Below are positions 8,388-16,245 of a stretch of DNA of 64,000 nucleotides, piece by piece. Made by a program: the position numbers and the translations under genes. The DNA lies in contig JADZEQ010000001.1 in the NCBI GenBank assembly GCA_020850455.1, positions 186,001 through 250,000 on the forward strand. Direction: 5' to 3'. Positions within the stretch are counted from its first letter, which is position 1; the number at the start of each line of letters is the position of its first letter. The notes beneath the pieces were generated by a model. That model ran no database searches, was not told where the DNA came from, and saw only the letters and a program-made list of their open reading frames with translations. The stretch comes from Sphingomonadaceae bacterium. GTDB lineage: Bacteria; Pseudomonadota; Alphaproteobacteria; Sphingomonadales; Sphingomonadaceae.

Positions 8388-9108
8388 TACCGCCCGCCTG
8401 CCTGCGCCGATGCGGCGATACCGCTTGCGCGTGCTGCTGGCCGCGCTCCTTTTGCTATTTGGCTGGCTCGGCTGGGAATATTGGCGCGGCCACTGGCGGC
8501 CCGACAGCGCGCAATGGCCGATGCAGGGGGTGGCGGTTGATAGCGACAATATGCCCATCCATTGGGGCGCATTGGTCAGCAGCGGCGCGCGATTTGCCTA
8601 TATTGACGCGGTGGAAAATGGCCGCGCCACCGGTGCATTTTACAGCCAGAATGCCGATGCCGCACGCGCGGCGGGGCTGCGTGTTGGCGCGACATTTGCG
8701 CTCAACCTCTGCGCGCCGATTGCCGATCAGGTCAGCGGCTTTGTTCGCCTCGTCCCGCGCGATGCACAGGCACTGCCCATTTTGCTGCGCCTCTCGCTCG
8801 ACAGCGACTGCGCACGCCGTCCAACCCGCGCGTTGATGCTGTCCGAATTGGGGACGCTGATCAGCCAGTTGGAAACGCATAGCGGCAAGCCATTGGTGGT
8901 TGCGCCCAGCCCCGATTTTGAGGGGGAATATGGCATCGCCCGCGCCATTAACCGGCCGCTGTTGGCCGACCATATCCGCGCCGTGCCCCCGCCTGAGGCC
9001 GGGCCATGGGCCTTGTGGCTCGCCAATGATCATTTACGCCTGTCGGGGGCAAGCGGCAGGCTGGATTGGCTGGTGCTGAACGACAGGCTGAACGGGAGTG
9101 CGCGATGA
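8380..9108 (+). CDS. GH25-like (lysozyme fold) single-pass membrane protein, probably inactive
   Basis: This 242-aa protein has an N-terminal membrane anchor (LRVLLAALLLLFGWLGW, about residues 15-31) and then a glycoside hydrolase family 25 pattern. GVAVDSDN and HWGALVSSGARFAYIDAVENG match the family's DVS and KASG.KFAYIKATEG segments, followed by NADAARAAGLRVGA. The internal acidic strand that normally carries the catalytic D-x-E reads PILLRLSLDSDC, so the usual acidic pair is not visible and muramidase activity is doubtful. GTG 8380 overlaps the upstream stop; ATG 8410 is an alternative. The end overlaps cdd through ATGA. Confidence 0.72.
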   Translation: MADTARLPAPMRRYRLRVLLAALLLLFGWLGWEYWRGHWRPDSAQWPMQGVAVDSDNMPIHWGALVSSGARFAYIDAVENGRATGAFYSQNADAARAAGLRVGATFALNLCAPIADQVSGFVRLVPRDAQALPILLRLSLDSDCARRPTRALMLSELGTLISQLETHSGKPLVVAPSPDFEGEYGIARAINRPLLADHIRAVPPPEAGPWALWLANDHLRLSGASGRLDWLVLNDRLNGSAR

Positions 9109-9566
9109 CGGGGGCAGATATAGCGGATATGGAATTGCTGGCGGCAGCGCGCGATGCCGCAACGCGTGCCTATGCCCCCTATTCGCGCTTTGCCGTGGGG
9201 GCGGCGCTGCGCATGACCGACGGGTCGATTATCGCGGCCGCCAATGTCGAAAATGCGAGTTATGGCCTGACATTATGCGCCGAAACCGTGGCCATCGCCC
9301 TTGCGGCGAACCGCGGTGCGCTCCATCAAGTCGTCGCCGTCGCGGTCATCGGCGGCGCGCGGACAGAGGACGGCGATATCCATGGCGATGCATTGCTGAC
9401 GCCATGTGGTCGCTGCCGCCAGATGCTCCATGAAGCAGCAGCCTTGGGCGGGCGCGACCTGCCGGTCACCTGCGCCAGTTGGGACGCAAGCAAGGTGGAG
9501 GTGGTGGCTTTGTCCACCCTCCTCCCCCATGCATTTGGGCCGGATAATTTGGGGGTAGAGGGATAA
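9105..9566 (+). CDS. cdd: Cytidine deaminase
   Basis: This 153-aa zinc enzyme deaminates cytidine and deoxycytidine to uridine and deoxyuridine in pyrimidine salvage. The small homotetrameric form is recognised by [32 protein letters not shown] (Cys-Ala-Glu: zinc ligand and proton-shuttle Glu) and [12 protein letters not shown] (two further zinc Cys). The start ATG at 9105 forms an ATGA overlap with the preceding stop, and the stop forms TAATG with dcd, so the genes are translationally coupled. Confidence 0.95.
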   Translation: MTGADIADMELLAAARDAATRAYAPYSRFAVGAALRMTDGSIIAAANVENASYGLTLCAETVAIALAANRGALHQVVAVAVIGGARTEDGDIHGDALLTPCGRCRQMLHEAAALGGRDLPVTCASWDASKVEVVALSTLLPHAFGPDNLGVEG

Positions 9567-10120
9567 TGGCGATTTTATCGGACAAATGGATCCGCAAAGC
9601 GGCGCAAGATAGCGCGATGATCGAACCTTTTGTGGAGGCGCAGCGCCGCGACGGGGCGATCAGCTATGGCCTCTCCTCTTATGGTTATGACGCGCGCGTC
9701 GCCGATGAGTTCAAGATTTTCACCAACGTCCATTCGACCTTGGTCGATCCCAAGAATTTTGACCCGCAAAGCTTTGTCGATGTGCAGACCGATGTCTGCA
9801 TCATCCCGCCCAACAGCTTTGCGCTTGCCCGCACGGTCGAATATTTCCGCGTGCCGCGCGATGTGCTGGTCATTTGCCTGGGCAAATCCACCTATGCGCG
9901 CTGCGGCATCATCGTCAATGTCACCCCGCTCGAACCGGGGTGGGAGGGGCATGTGACGCTGGAGTTTTCGAACACCACCCCGCTCCCCGCCAAAATATAC
10001 GCGAACGAAGGGGCGTGCCAATTCCTCTTCCTGCAAGGCAATGAGCCTTGTGAGACGAGCTATGCCGACCGGGCGGGCAAATATATGGGGCAACGCGGGG
10101 TGACTTTGCCGCGTTTATAA
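9566..10120 (+). CDS. dcd: dCTP deaminase
   Basis: This 184-aa protein deaminates dCTP to dUTP, feeding dTMP synthesis. Diagnostic blocks are [65 protein letters not shown] (with the catalytic Glu of the LEFSN segment) and EGACQFLF, and the length is normal for the family. The ATG overlaps the cdd stop by one base. Together cdd and dcd make a compact pyrimidine deamination unit. Confidence 0.96.
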   Translation: MAILSDKWIRKAAQDSAMIEPFVEAQRRDGAISYGLSSYGYDARVADEFKIFTNVHSTLVDPKNFDPQSFVDVQTDVCIIPPNSFALARTVEYFRVPRDVLVICLGKSTYARCGIIVNVTPLEPGWEGHVTLEFSNTTPLPAKIYANEGACQFLFLQGNEPCETSYADRAGKYMGQRGVTLPRL

Positions 10121-10149
10121 ATAAAAACAATCGGATGGGGGGCAGGCGG

Positions 10150-11331
10150 ATGCAGCGGACATTTGACATCATCATTTGGGGGGCGAGCGGCTTTACCGGG
10201 CGGCTGGTCGCCGAATATCTGGCGCAACATTATGCCGGACGCGCCGATGCGCCGCGCTGGGCAATGGCGGGGCGCAACGCCGATAAATTGGCGGAGGTGC
10301 GCGACCTGATCGGCGCCGCCGCCGACACGCCGCTGCTGGTCGCCGATGCCGACGACCCCGCCAGCCTCGACACGCTTGTCCGCCAAAGCCGCGTCATACT
10401 GACCACGGTCGGCCCCTACCAACTTTACGGTGATGCACTGGTCGCCGCCTGTGCACGCGCCGGCACCCATTATGCCGATTTGTGCGGCGAACCGGCGTGG
10501 ATGCAGACCAAAATTGCCGAGCTTGACGACACGGCACGCGCAAGCGGCGCGTGCATCAATTTTTCCTGCGGATTTGATTCCATTCCCTTTGATCTGGGGG
10601 TTTTTGCGTTGCAGGCCGAATGTGCCCGACGTTTTGGCGCGCCCGCCCCGCGCATCAAGGGGCGGGTACGCGCAATGCAGGGCAGCTTTTCGGGCGGGAC
10701 AGCGGCCAGTTTCCGCGCGACGATGGCAGCGGCGGCGCGCGATGCTTCGGTGATTGCCGCGCTGACCGACGCCTTTGCCCTCACCCCCGGTTTTCGCGGG
10801 CCGGACCAGCCGACAGGCAATGCCGTTGCATATGATGCGGCGCTCGGCACATGGTGCGCGCCCTTCATCATGGCGAGCATAAATACAAAAAATGTCCATC
10901 GTTCCAATGCTTTATTGGGCCACGCCTATGGACAAGATTTTGTTTATGATGAAATGTTGATGACCGGGCCGGGTGACGCGGGCGAAGCGGCAGCGCGCCA
11001 CGTCGCATCCACACCGATGATTGGAACGCCCAATGACCCTCAACCCGGCGAAGGGCCGGACAAGGCTGAACGCGATGCGGGCCATTATGACATATTATTT
11101 GTCGCCGAATATCCCGATGGGCGCAGCGCGCGCCTGTCGGTCAAGGGGGATAAGGACCCCGGTTATGGCTCCACCTCCAAAATGCTGGCCGAAACCGGCA
11201 TGGCCTTGCTGCACGCGCCGGTAGCGGGCGGCATCTGGACGCCGGGTGCCGCACTCGGCAGCGCGTTGATTGCGCGGCTCGAGGAACATGCCGGGATAAA
11301 ATTTACAGTGGAAGGATGTTCGATTGGCTGA
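10150..11331 (+). CDS. Saccharopine dehydrogenase-like oxidoreductase (SCCPDH / trans-acting enoyl reductase type)
   Basis: This 393-aa protein has an N-terminal Rossmann fold (DIIIWGASGFTGRLVAEYLAQHY). It then shows the SCCPDH-family pattern HYADLCGEPAWMQ and INFSCGFDSIPFDLGVFALQ, and FSGGTAASFRATM further on. Relatives include eukaryotic SCCPDH on lipid droplets and mycobacterial trans-acting enoyl reductases, so a lipid-linked role is possible; the substrate is unknown. ATG 10150 (MQRTFD) follows GGCAGGCGG; ATG 10135 is an alternative. The end overlaps the acyl-CoA thioesterase-like gene by 8 bases, which supports a fatty-acyl role. Confidence 0.85.
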   Translation: MQRTFDIIIWGASGFTGRLVAEYLAQHYAGRADAPRWAMAGRNADKLAEVRDLIGAAADTPLLVADADDPASLDTLVRQSRVILTTVGPYQLYGDALVAACARAGTHYADLCGEPAWMQTKIAELDDTARASGACINFSCGFDSIPFDLGVFALQAECARRFGAPAPRIKGRVRAMQGSFSGGTAASFRATMAAAARDASVIAALTDAFALTPGFRGPDQPTGNAVAYDAALGTWCAPFIMASINTKNVHRSNALLGHAYGQDFVYDEMLMTGPGDAGEAAARHVASTPMIGTPNDPQPGEGPDKAERDAGHYDILFVAEYPDGRSARLSVKGDKDPGYGSTSKMLAETGMALLHAPVAGGIWTPGAALGSALIARLEEHAGIKFTVEGCSIG

Positions 11332-12169
11332 TGTGACGGGTGATGCGGCGGGTGATGTGGCGGTAAGCAGCGCGCCGACCAATTTGGATGATATGCTGGG
11401 CGCGGCGACGCGCGCAGAGGATGGCTGGCATTACCATATCGGCAGCGATTGGATGCAGGGGCGCACCGCCTATGGCGGGATTTCGGCGGCGCTGTCACTC
11501 GATGCGGTGTGCCGCGAATTGGGCGGCGGCCACCCTGCCCCGCTGCGCAGCGCACAAATCGGCTTTTTCGGCCCCGTCGGCGGCGATGTGCGCGTTAACC
11601 CGCGCCTGCTGCGCCAATCGAAGTCGAGCGTTTTTGCCGCATCCGACCTTGATTCAGAGGCGGGTTATGGCACCCACGCCAGCTTTGCCTTCATGTCGGG
11701 GCGGCAAAGCCACATCGACCATCAGCACATCACCGCGCCCGATGTGCCCGATGCACAAAGCCTCGAATCCATCCCCGCACATCGCGCACGTCCTGCCTTT
11801 GCCGGCAAATTTGACATGCGCCCCATCCGCGGGCCGGGCTTTGGCCATGGGCTGGACGAGGGGGATATTTTAACCTGGGTGCGCTGGCGCGACACGCCCG
11901 CCGCCGACCCGCACGTCGCGCTGCTGGCGCTGGCGGATGCACTGCCGCCCGCCGCCCTGCCATTGTTCAAGGAATTTGGCCCCATATCCTCCTCCACATG
12001 GATTCAGCATTTCCTGACCGACGAACCGCATAGCGCCGACGGCTGGTGGCTGCTCCATTCGCACACCGACCATGCGACGCGCGGTTTTTCGGCGCAGGAA
12101 ATGCGCATCTGGAACAGCAACCGGCAATTGGTGTCGGTGGGTGGTCAGGGGGTGGCGATTTACGCCTGA
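11324..12169 (+). CDS. Acyl-CoA thioesterase-like protein (double hotdog, TesB-type)
   Basis: This 281-aa protein of the thioesterase-like superfamily has an N-terminal hotdog with HIGSDWMQGRTAYGGISAALSLDAV, the helix-capping pattern of TesB-type enzymes, and LRSAQIGFFGPVGG. Its C-terminal hotdog includes SSSTWIQHFLTDEP and HTDHATRGFSAQEMRIWNSNRQLV. It probably hydrolyses acyl-CoA esters; the chain length is unknown. The start is TTG 11324, which overlaps the upstream stop; ATG 11393 would remove only a non-conserved leader. Its 3' end overlaps the convergent histidine kinase gene by 10 bases. Confidence 0.82.
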   Translation: MADVTGDAAGDVAVSSAPTNLDDMLGAATRAEDGWHYHIGSDWMQGRTAYGGISAALSLDAVCRELGGGHPAPLRSAQIGFFGPVGGDVRVNPRLLRQSKSSVFAASDLDSEAGYGTHASFAFMSGRQSHIDHQHITAPDVPDAQSLESIPAHRARPAFAGKFDMRPIRGPGFGHGLDEGDILTWVRWRDTPAADPHVALLALADALPPAALPLFKEFGPISSSTWIQHFLTDEPHSADGWWLLHSHTDHATRGFSAQEMRIWNSNRQLVSVGGQGVAIYA

Positions 12170-13614
12170 ATGGGGAGGATGAGGCGCGCGACCAACCCGC
12201 CGCCTTCGCCATTTTCCAATTCCAGCCGCCCACCATCGGCCTGTGCCGCCGCGCGGGCGAGCGCGAGGCCGAGCCCCGACCCGCCGGTATCCCGGTTGCG
12301 CGATGCCTCTGCCCGGGTGAAGGGTTCAATCATCTCGGCCAATTTGTCGGGTGCAATGCCGGGGCCATCGTCCGCCACCACCAAATGCAGCGCATCGGCT
12401 TCGCGCTGCGCAAAAATATGGACATTGCCGCCATAGCTGATGCCATTGTCGATCAGATTGCGCAGCGCGCGCGCTATGCTGAGCGGGCGCAGCAACGCCG
12501 TCCCCGCATCCCCCACATCCACGCCGCGTGACACCGGTCGGTCGAGCATCGCATAATCGCCCACCAGATTGTCCAGCAGCGCCGAAACCACCACATTTTC
12601 TGCCATTTCACGCGGCTGCCCGGTGCGAGCGAGCGCCAAAATATCCTCCAGCATCAGGCCCAGATCGTCGATCGATCGGGTCATCGCATCGCGCAACCGC
12701 GCATCGGACACCCCCTCCACCCGGACGCGCAGGCTGGCGAGCGGGGTGCGCAAATCATGGCCAACCGCGCCCAGCATATGGTCTTTTTCGCGAATCATCG
12801 CGGCGATGCGCGCGCGCATGGCGTTGAACGACCGCGTCAGGTCGCGCACATCGCTTGGCCCGCTTTCGATGAGCGGCGCTTCGCTCACATCGGGCCGCAG
12901 CGTCGCCGCCGCACGGGCGAGACGCTTGAGCGGGCGGGTCGCGCGCCATGCAACGAACAGGATCGGCCCCGCCAGCAGAATGAAGACAATCAGCGTCTGC
13001 CCGATGAGCAGCAACAGCACCTGCCCGCCACCGGTTGGCACGCGCGCACGCGCGGTCACCCAGCGCCCATCGTCCAGCCGCGCCGCGACCGCCACCACTT
13101 CGGGCAGCGCCCGGTTCCATCGCCGTGCATTGGGGATCTGCGCATCTTCGCGATCCATCCCGCCGTTGCGCGACGCGGTCATGTGCGCGACGCGCACCTG
13201 TGTCACCCAACCATATTCGCTGAGCTGCGCGGCAACGCGCCGCTGCATTTCGGGCCAGTCGCGCATGCGCGGGTGGAATTGCGGCGCATCCGCAATGGTG
13301 AGGCGGCGGAAACCGGCGCGAAACTCGATCGGCGGGGGTGCCCCATTGGGCGGTGCAGGTGCGTCCCCGATATGGATGCGCTGCGCCCGCGCCCGGCGTG
13401 CGGTGAAAGCGTCCGGATTTTCGCGCAAACGGTCGCGCGCGCTGGTCAGCATGGTTGCCGCGCCCGTGGCGATAATATTGGCCCGTTCGCGGCGCTGCCC
13501 CGCTATCAGCAAGGCAAGATTGACCGCCTGCGCGACCAGCAAGGTCAGCAGCACGGCCGCCATCAACTGGCCTGCAAGGCTACGCGGCAAAAATCGCTGA
13601 AAAAACTGCCCCAT
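12160..13614 (-). CDS. Sensor histidine kinase (EnvZ-like domain layout)
   Basis: This 484-aa inner-membrane sensor has TM1 at about residues 13-38 and a periplasmic domain of some 160 residues. TM2 (LIGQTLIVFILLAGPILFVAW) is followed by a HAMP domain, then the H-box AVGHDLRTPLASLRV carrying the phospho-acceptor His. N-box RALRNLIDNGISYG, G1 VVADDGPGIAPD and G2 GGSGLGLALARAAA complete the kinase domain. The ATG at 13614 lies 8 bases after the response-regulator stop, so the pair is one transcription unit. The signal is unknown; the EF-hand gene upstream makes a metal or envelope signal plausible but unproven. Confidence 0.93.
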   Translation of the reverse strand: MGQFFQRFLPRSLAGQLMAAVLLTLLVAQAVNLALLIAGQRRERANIIATGAATMLTSARDRLRENPDAFTARRARAQRIHIGDAPAPPNGAPPPIEFRAGFRRLTIADAPQFHPRMRDWPEMQRRVAAQLSEYGWVTQVRVAHMTASRNGGMDREDAQIPNARRWNRALPEVVAVAARLDDGRWVTARARVPTGGGQVLLLLIGQTLIVFILLAGPILFVAWRATRPLKRLARAAATLRPDVSEAPLIESGPSDVRDLTRSFNAMRARIAAMIREKDHMLGAVGHDLRTPLASLRVRVEGVSDARLRDAMTRSIDDLGLMLEDILALARTGQPREMAENVVVSALLDNLVGDYAMLDRPVSRGVDVGDAGTALLRPLSIARALRNLIDNGISYGGNVHIFAQREADALHLVVADDGPGIAPDKLAEMIEPFTRAEASRNRDTGGSGLGLALARAAAQADGGRLELENGEGGGLVARLILPIQA

Positions 13615-13622
13615 GGTGACTG

Positions 13623-14363
13623 TCAGCCCGGCCCCGTCCGTTGGCGCGCCACCGGCAGCCCGAAAATATAGCCGCCGCCCCACACGGTTTTTATGATGGC
13701 GGGGGCGCGGGCGTCATCCTCCAGCTTGCGGCGCAAGCGGCTGACAAGATTGTCGATCGAACGGTCAAAAATATCGGCATCGCGCCCGCGCACAAGGTCG
13801 AGCAGCCGGTCACGGCTCATCACCTGACGCGGGTGGCGCAAGAGCGCGACGAGCAGGTAAAATTCGCCCGCCGACAGCGCAATGTCGCGGCCATCAACAT
13901 GGCGCAATTGCCGTGCCCCTTCGTGCAGGGTCCATGCGCCAAAGGCAAAGCTTTGGCCGTCATCCCCCGCTTCCGCCGTCGCAGCATGTTCGCGGGTGCG
14001 GCGCAGCACGGCACGGATGCGCGCGACAAGTTCGCGCGGCGAAAATGGCTTGGGCACATAATCATCCGCGCCGATTTCCAGCCCGACGATTTTTTCGGTT
14101 TCCTCCACCCGTGCGGTGAGCAGGATGACCGGCGTGCCGATGGTTTCGCGGATAAAGCGGGTCAGCGACAGGCCATCCTCCCCCGGCATCATCACGTCCG
14201 AGATGATGAGGTGATAGGATTTGTCGGCCAATGCCGCGCGCGCCGCAGCTGCGCTGGGCAGCGCATCGACATGGAAACCCTGCCCAACCAGAAATTCGCT
14301 GAGCGGTTCACGGATCGACGCTTCATCATCGATCAGCAACAACCGCGTCGCATTTTCCGCCAT
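13623..14363 (-). CDS. OmpR-family DNA-binding response regulator
   Basis: This 246-aa protein has a receiver domain (RLLLIDDEASIREPLSEFL; phospho-Asp in LIISDVMMPGEDGLS; Thr/Lys switch region ILLTAR and KPFSPRELVARI). A C-terminal winged helix follows, with LSAGEFYLLVALLRHPRQVMSRDRLLDLV and VSRLRRKLEDD. The start at 14363 has a GGAGG site 8 bases upstream; an extended TTG start at 14444 is less likely. It lies between the EF-hand gene and its cognate sensor kinase, all co-oriented. Confidence 0.94.
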   Translation of the reverse strand: MAENATRLLLIDDEASIREPLSEFLVGQGFHVDALPSAAAARAALADKSYHLIISDVMMPGEDGLSLTRFIRETIGTPVILLTARVEETEKIVGLEIGADDYVPKPFSPRELVARIRAVLRRTREHAATAEAGDDGQSFAFGAWTLHEGARQLRHVDGRDIALSAGEFYLLVALLRHPRQVMSRDRLLDLVRGRDADIFDRSIDNLVSRLRRKLEDDARAPAIIKTVWGGGYIFGLPVARQRTGPG

Positions 14364-14446
14364 ATCATCCGCCTCCCCCGCGCCAACATGCAAAGCGGCA
14401 GCGTCAGACGCAAGGGGGGCGGTGGCCAAATATGCGTTAGTCAAAC

Positions 14447-14806
14447 CTATTCGCCGTCGGGATCTTGCGGCGGCATGCCCGCTGGTGCGCCCATGGGCGC
14501 ACCGCGCCGATGGCGCATCTGGCCACGCATCTGGCCCCGCATCGCTTGCTGTTCGGCCTGGTCGATCCGACCATCATTGTTGCTGTCCATCCGTTCAAAG
14601 CGGCGCGCCGCGACGGCCAGAAACTCTTCGCGGGTGATCACGCCATCGCCATTGCTATCGGCACCATGGCCCGGCCCGGCTTGCCAAGCGCCAGCAGGGG
14701 GTGGGGGCGGCGGCGGCGCAGGCGGGGTTTGCGCCTGTGCTGAGGGAATGCAAAACAGGGCAGCGCCAAGCGCGGCCGACAGGCGGAGCGGGGAAAGCAT
14801 CGACAT
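14447..14806 (-). CDS. Periplasmic EF-hand calcium-binding protein
   Basis: This 119-aa protein has a signal peptide (LRLSAALGAALFCIPSAQAQ), a poly-Pro linker (about residues 27-38) and two canonical EF-hand loops: DSNGDGVITREE and DSNNDGRIDQAE, each with acidic residues at positions 1, 3, 5 and 12. The C-terminus is Met/Gly/Arg-rich. It should bind Ca2+ or a related metal outside the cytoplasm. Two ATGs (14806, 14800) sit after GGAGG, at 4 and 10 bases. It precedes the two-component genes, 83 bases from the regulator start, so it may be co-expressed with them as a sensor partner or target. Confidence 0.86.
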   Translation of the reverse strand: MSMLSPLRLSAALGAALFCIPSAQAQTPPAPPPPPPPAGAWQAGPGHGADSNGDGVITREEFLAVAARRFERMDSNNDGRIDQAEQQAMRGQMRGQMRHRRGAPMGAPAGMPPQDPDGE

Positions 14807-14943
14807 ATATCCTCCATCCTAAACCCCGAAATCGGGGGGAGAGGATGGCGTTCTGCCGCCAAGCCGTCCCAAATCTATCGCAGATGGCGGCAATATTGTC
14901 GCAAGATTGTTGCAGCGGGTGTTGCTGAGAGGGGCAGAAGGCT

Positions 14944-15016
14944 GGAACGCAGTGGAGGCCAATCGAACCCTGCCGTCACTGCACGCAATACGGCGCGAAA
15001 TGGAGCGGGTAAGGGG
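14944..15016. repeat. Upstream copy of a 73-bp direct repeat ending in a tRNA-Gly 3' tail
   Basis: This copy matches 15048-15120 at 70 of 73 positions, with a 104-base offset. Its last 18 bases are the complement of the tRNA-Gly 3' end (CCA, discriminator, acceptor strand and start of the T-stem), after which similarity stops. It is therefore a broken tRNA tail plus flanking DNA, as left by a partial duplication. Confidence 0.85.
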
Positions 15017-15047
15017 GATTCGGAGCCGCAAAGCGGCGGAGAAGGCC

Positions 15048-15120
15048 GGAACGCCGTGGAGGCCAATCGAACCCTGCCGTCACCGCACGCAATGCGGCGC
15101 GAAATGGAGCGGGTAAGGGG
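15048..15120. repeat. Downstream copy of the 73-bp direct repeat, joined to the intact tRNA-Gly
   Basis: This is the second copy of the repeat at 14944-15016. Its right end is the 3' part of the functional tRNA-Gly gene. A GCCGC-AAA-GCGGC hairpin (15025-15037) lies in the spacer between the copies. Confidence 0.85.
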
Positions 15121-15178
15121 AATCGAACCCCTCTAGCTAGCTTGGAAGGCTAGAGCATTACCACTATGCTATACCCGC
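15105..15178 (-). tRNA. tRNA-Gly (anticodon TCC), CCA encoded
   Basis: The minus strand folds as a cloverleaf. Acceptor GCGGGTA (from 15178) pairs with TACCCGC (15109-15115), followed by discriminator T and an encoded CCA (15105-15107). The D-arm contains AGTGGTAATGC. The anticodon arm is CTAGCCTTCCAAGCTAG, with TCC in the loop, and the T-arm is GGGGTTCGATTCCCC. It reads GGA (and probably GGG) glycine codons. Confidence 0.95.
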
Positions 15179-15270
15179 GCCGTGGCCCATCATTGGGTGG
15201 GCGGCATTGCCATGCGGCGGCTTATTGGTCAAGGTGGCGTCCTGTCCGGCGGAGGGAGAGAGAGCGCCAC

Positions 15271-16206
15271 ATGCCCAACATCATGCCTGAAAATACCGCG
15301 GCCAACCGCGCGGCGCAAATATTGCTGCACATTTTGCGATATCCGCCGGTCTTGCTGCTGCTTGGCGCGGCCGGCATCATCACCGCCAACATCCGCTTTG
15401 CCGTCATCAGCCATCGCATCCTGCAAGGCCTGCCGCTCGACCCAGCGCAATATAGGGCGGCGGGGCAAATCACCGATATATTGTGGGCGCTGGTGGCGCT
15501 CGCCCTATATTGGGCATTCGTCCGCTTTGTGGAGGGGCGCGAGCCCGACGAAATCGGCGCAAAGGGGTCGCTGCGCGAATGGGGGCTGGGCGTTACCATT
15601 GGCGCGGGCATTATGGCCGCCACCGTCGCGGTTATTGCGCTCGGCGGGGGATATCGCATCGCCGGGTTCAACGGCCCTTGGGTGCTGCCGCTCCACAGCG
15701 CCGCGGTCATCAGCGCCGGGGTGTGGGAGGAGATTTTGTTTCGCGGCATCATATTCCGCCTGATCGAACGCTGGCTGGGCACATGGGTGGCGCTGATCGC
15801 GTCGGCGGCATTGTTCGGTGCGGCGCACCTCGCCAACCCCAATGCCAGCCTGATCGCCGGTTTCGCGATTGCGATAGAGGCGGGGATTTTGCTGGGCGCG
15901 GCATATTTGGTGACGCGCCGCTTGTGGGCGGCCATCGGCCTTCACATGGCATGGAATTTTACCCAAGGGGCGGTCTTTGGCATCCCGGTTTCGGGTTTTG
16001 ACACGCCCGGATTCATCATCCCCCACATCACCGGCCCCGAATTATTGACCGGCGGGACATTTGGGGCAGAGGCATCGCTGCCCGCCATGCTGCTGGCGAC
16101 GGGGCTGGGGCTCGGCCTATTATGGCTGGCATGGGCACGTGGCCATTTCATCGCGCCGAGCCTCCACCGCTTTATCCATGGCGAAAGCGCGCCCTATCGC
16201 GGCTAA
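15271..16206 (+). CDS. CPBP family intramembrane metalloprotease (CAAX-like)
   Basis: This 311-aa protein has about eight membrane segments. The conserved CPBP motifs are WEEILFRGIIFRLIERWLG (EExxxR, about residue 155), FGAAHLANPNASLIAGF (second His motif) and IGLHMAWNFTQG (third His/Asn motif). These match the glutamate and histidine residues of the Rce1-like intramembrane protease active site. Bacterial members are diverse and often of unknown substrate; no bacteriocin genes lie nearby. ATG 15271 follows a GGAGGGAGAG stretch; earlier in-frame starts run into the tRNA gene and are rejected. Confidence 0.87.
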   Translation: MPNIMPENTAANRAAQILLHILRYPPVLLLLGAAGIITANIRFAVISHRILQGLPLDPAQYRAAGQITDILWALVALALYWAFVRFVEGREPDEIGAKGSLREWGLGVTIGAGIMAATVAVIALGGGYRIAGFNGPWVLPLHSAAVISAGVWEEILFRGIIFRLIERWLGTWVALIASAALFGAAHLANPNASLIAGFAIAIEAGILLGAAYLVTRRLWAAIGLHMAWNFTQGAVFGIPVSGFDTPGFIIPHITGPELLTGGTFGAEASLPAMLLATGLGLGLLWLAWARGHFIAPSLHRFIHGESAPYRG

Positions 16207-16224
16207 CACTGGCCCCAGCCGACA

Positions 16225-16239
16225 GAACATGTTAAGAAC
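16225..16239 (+). promoter_or_regulatory. LexA (SOS) box before dinB
   Basis: GAAC (16225-16228), seven bases, then GAAC (16236-16239) is a perfect copy of the alphaproteobacterial LexA direct repeat (GTTC-N7-GTTC, here written on the other strand). It ends six bases before the dinB ATG, so LexA bound here would cover the transcription start region. Confidence 0.85.
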
Positions 16240-16245
16240 ATCGTC

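Noticed and set aside
6252-8558. A 768-aa dnaB frame starting at 8558
   Set aside because: The part before 7748 is antisense to the UPF0262 and GH25-like genes. DnaB homology begins only at LPQNVEAEA.
12569-13600. 343-aa plus-strand frame
   Set aside because: It is antisense to the histidine kinase gene, Ser/Arg-rich with no recognisable domain; GC-rich genomes commonly show such frames.
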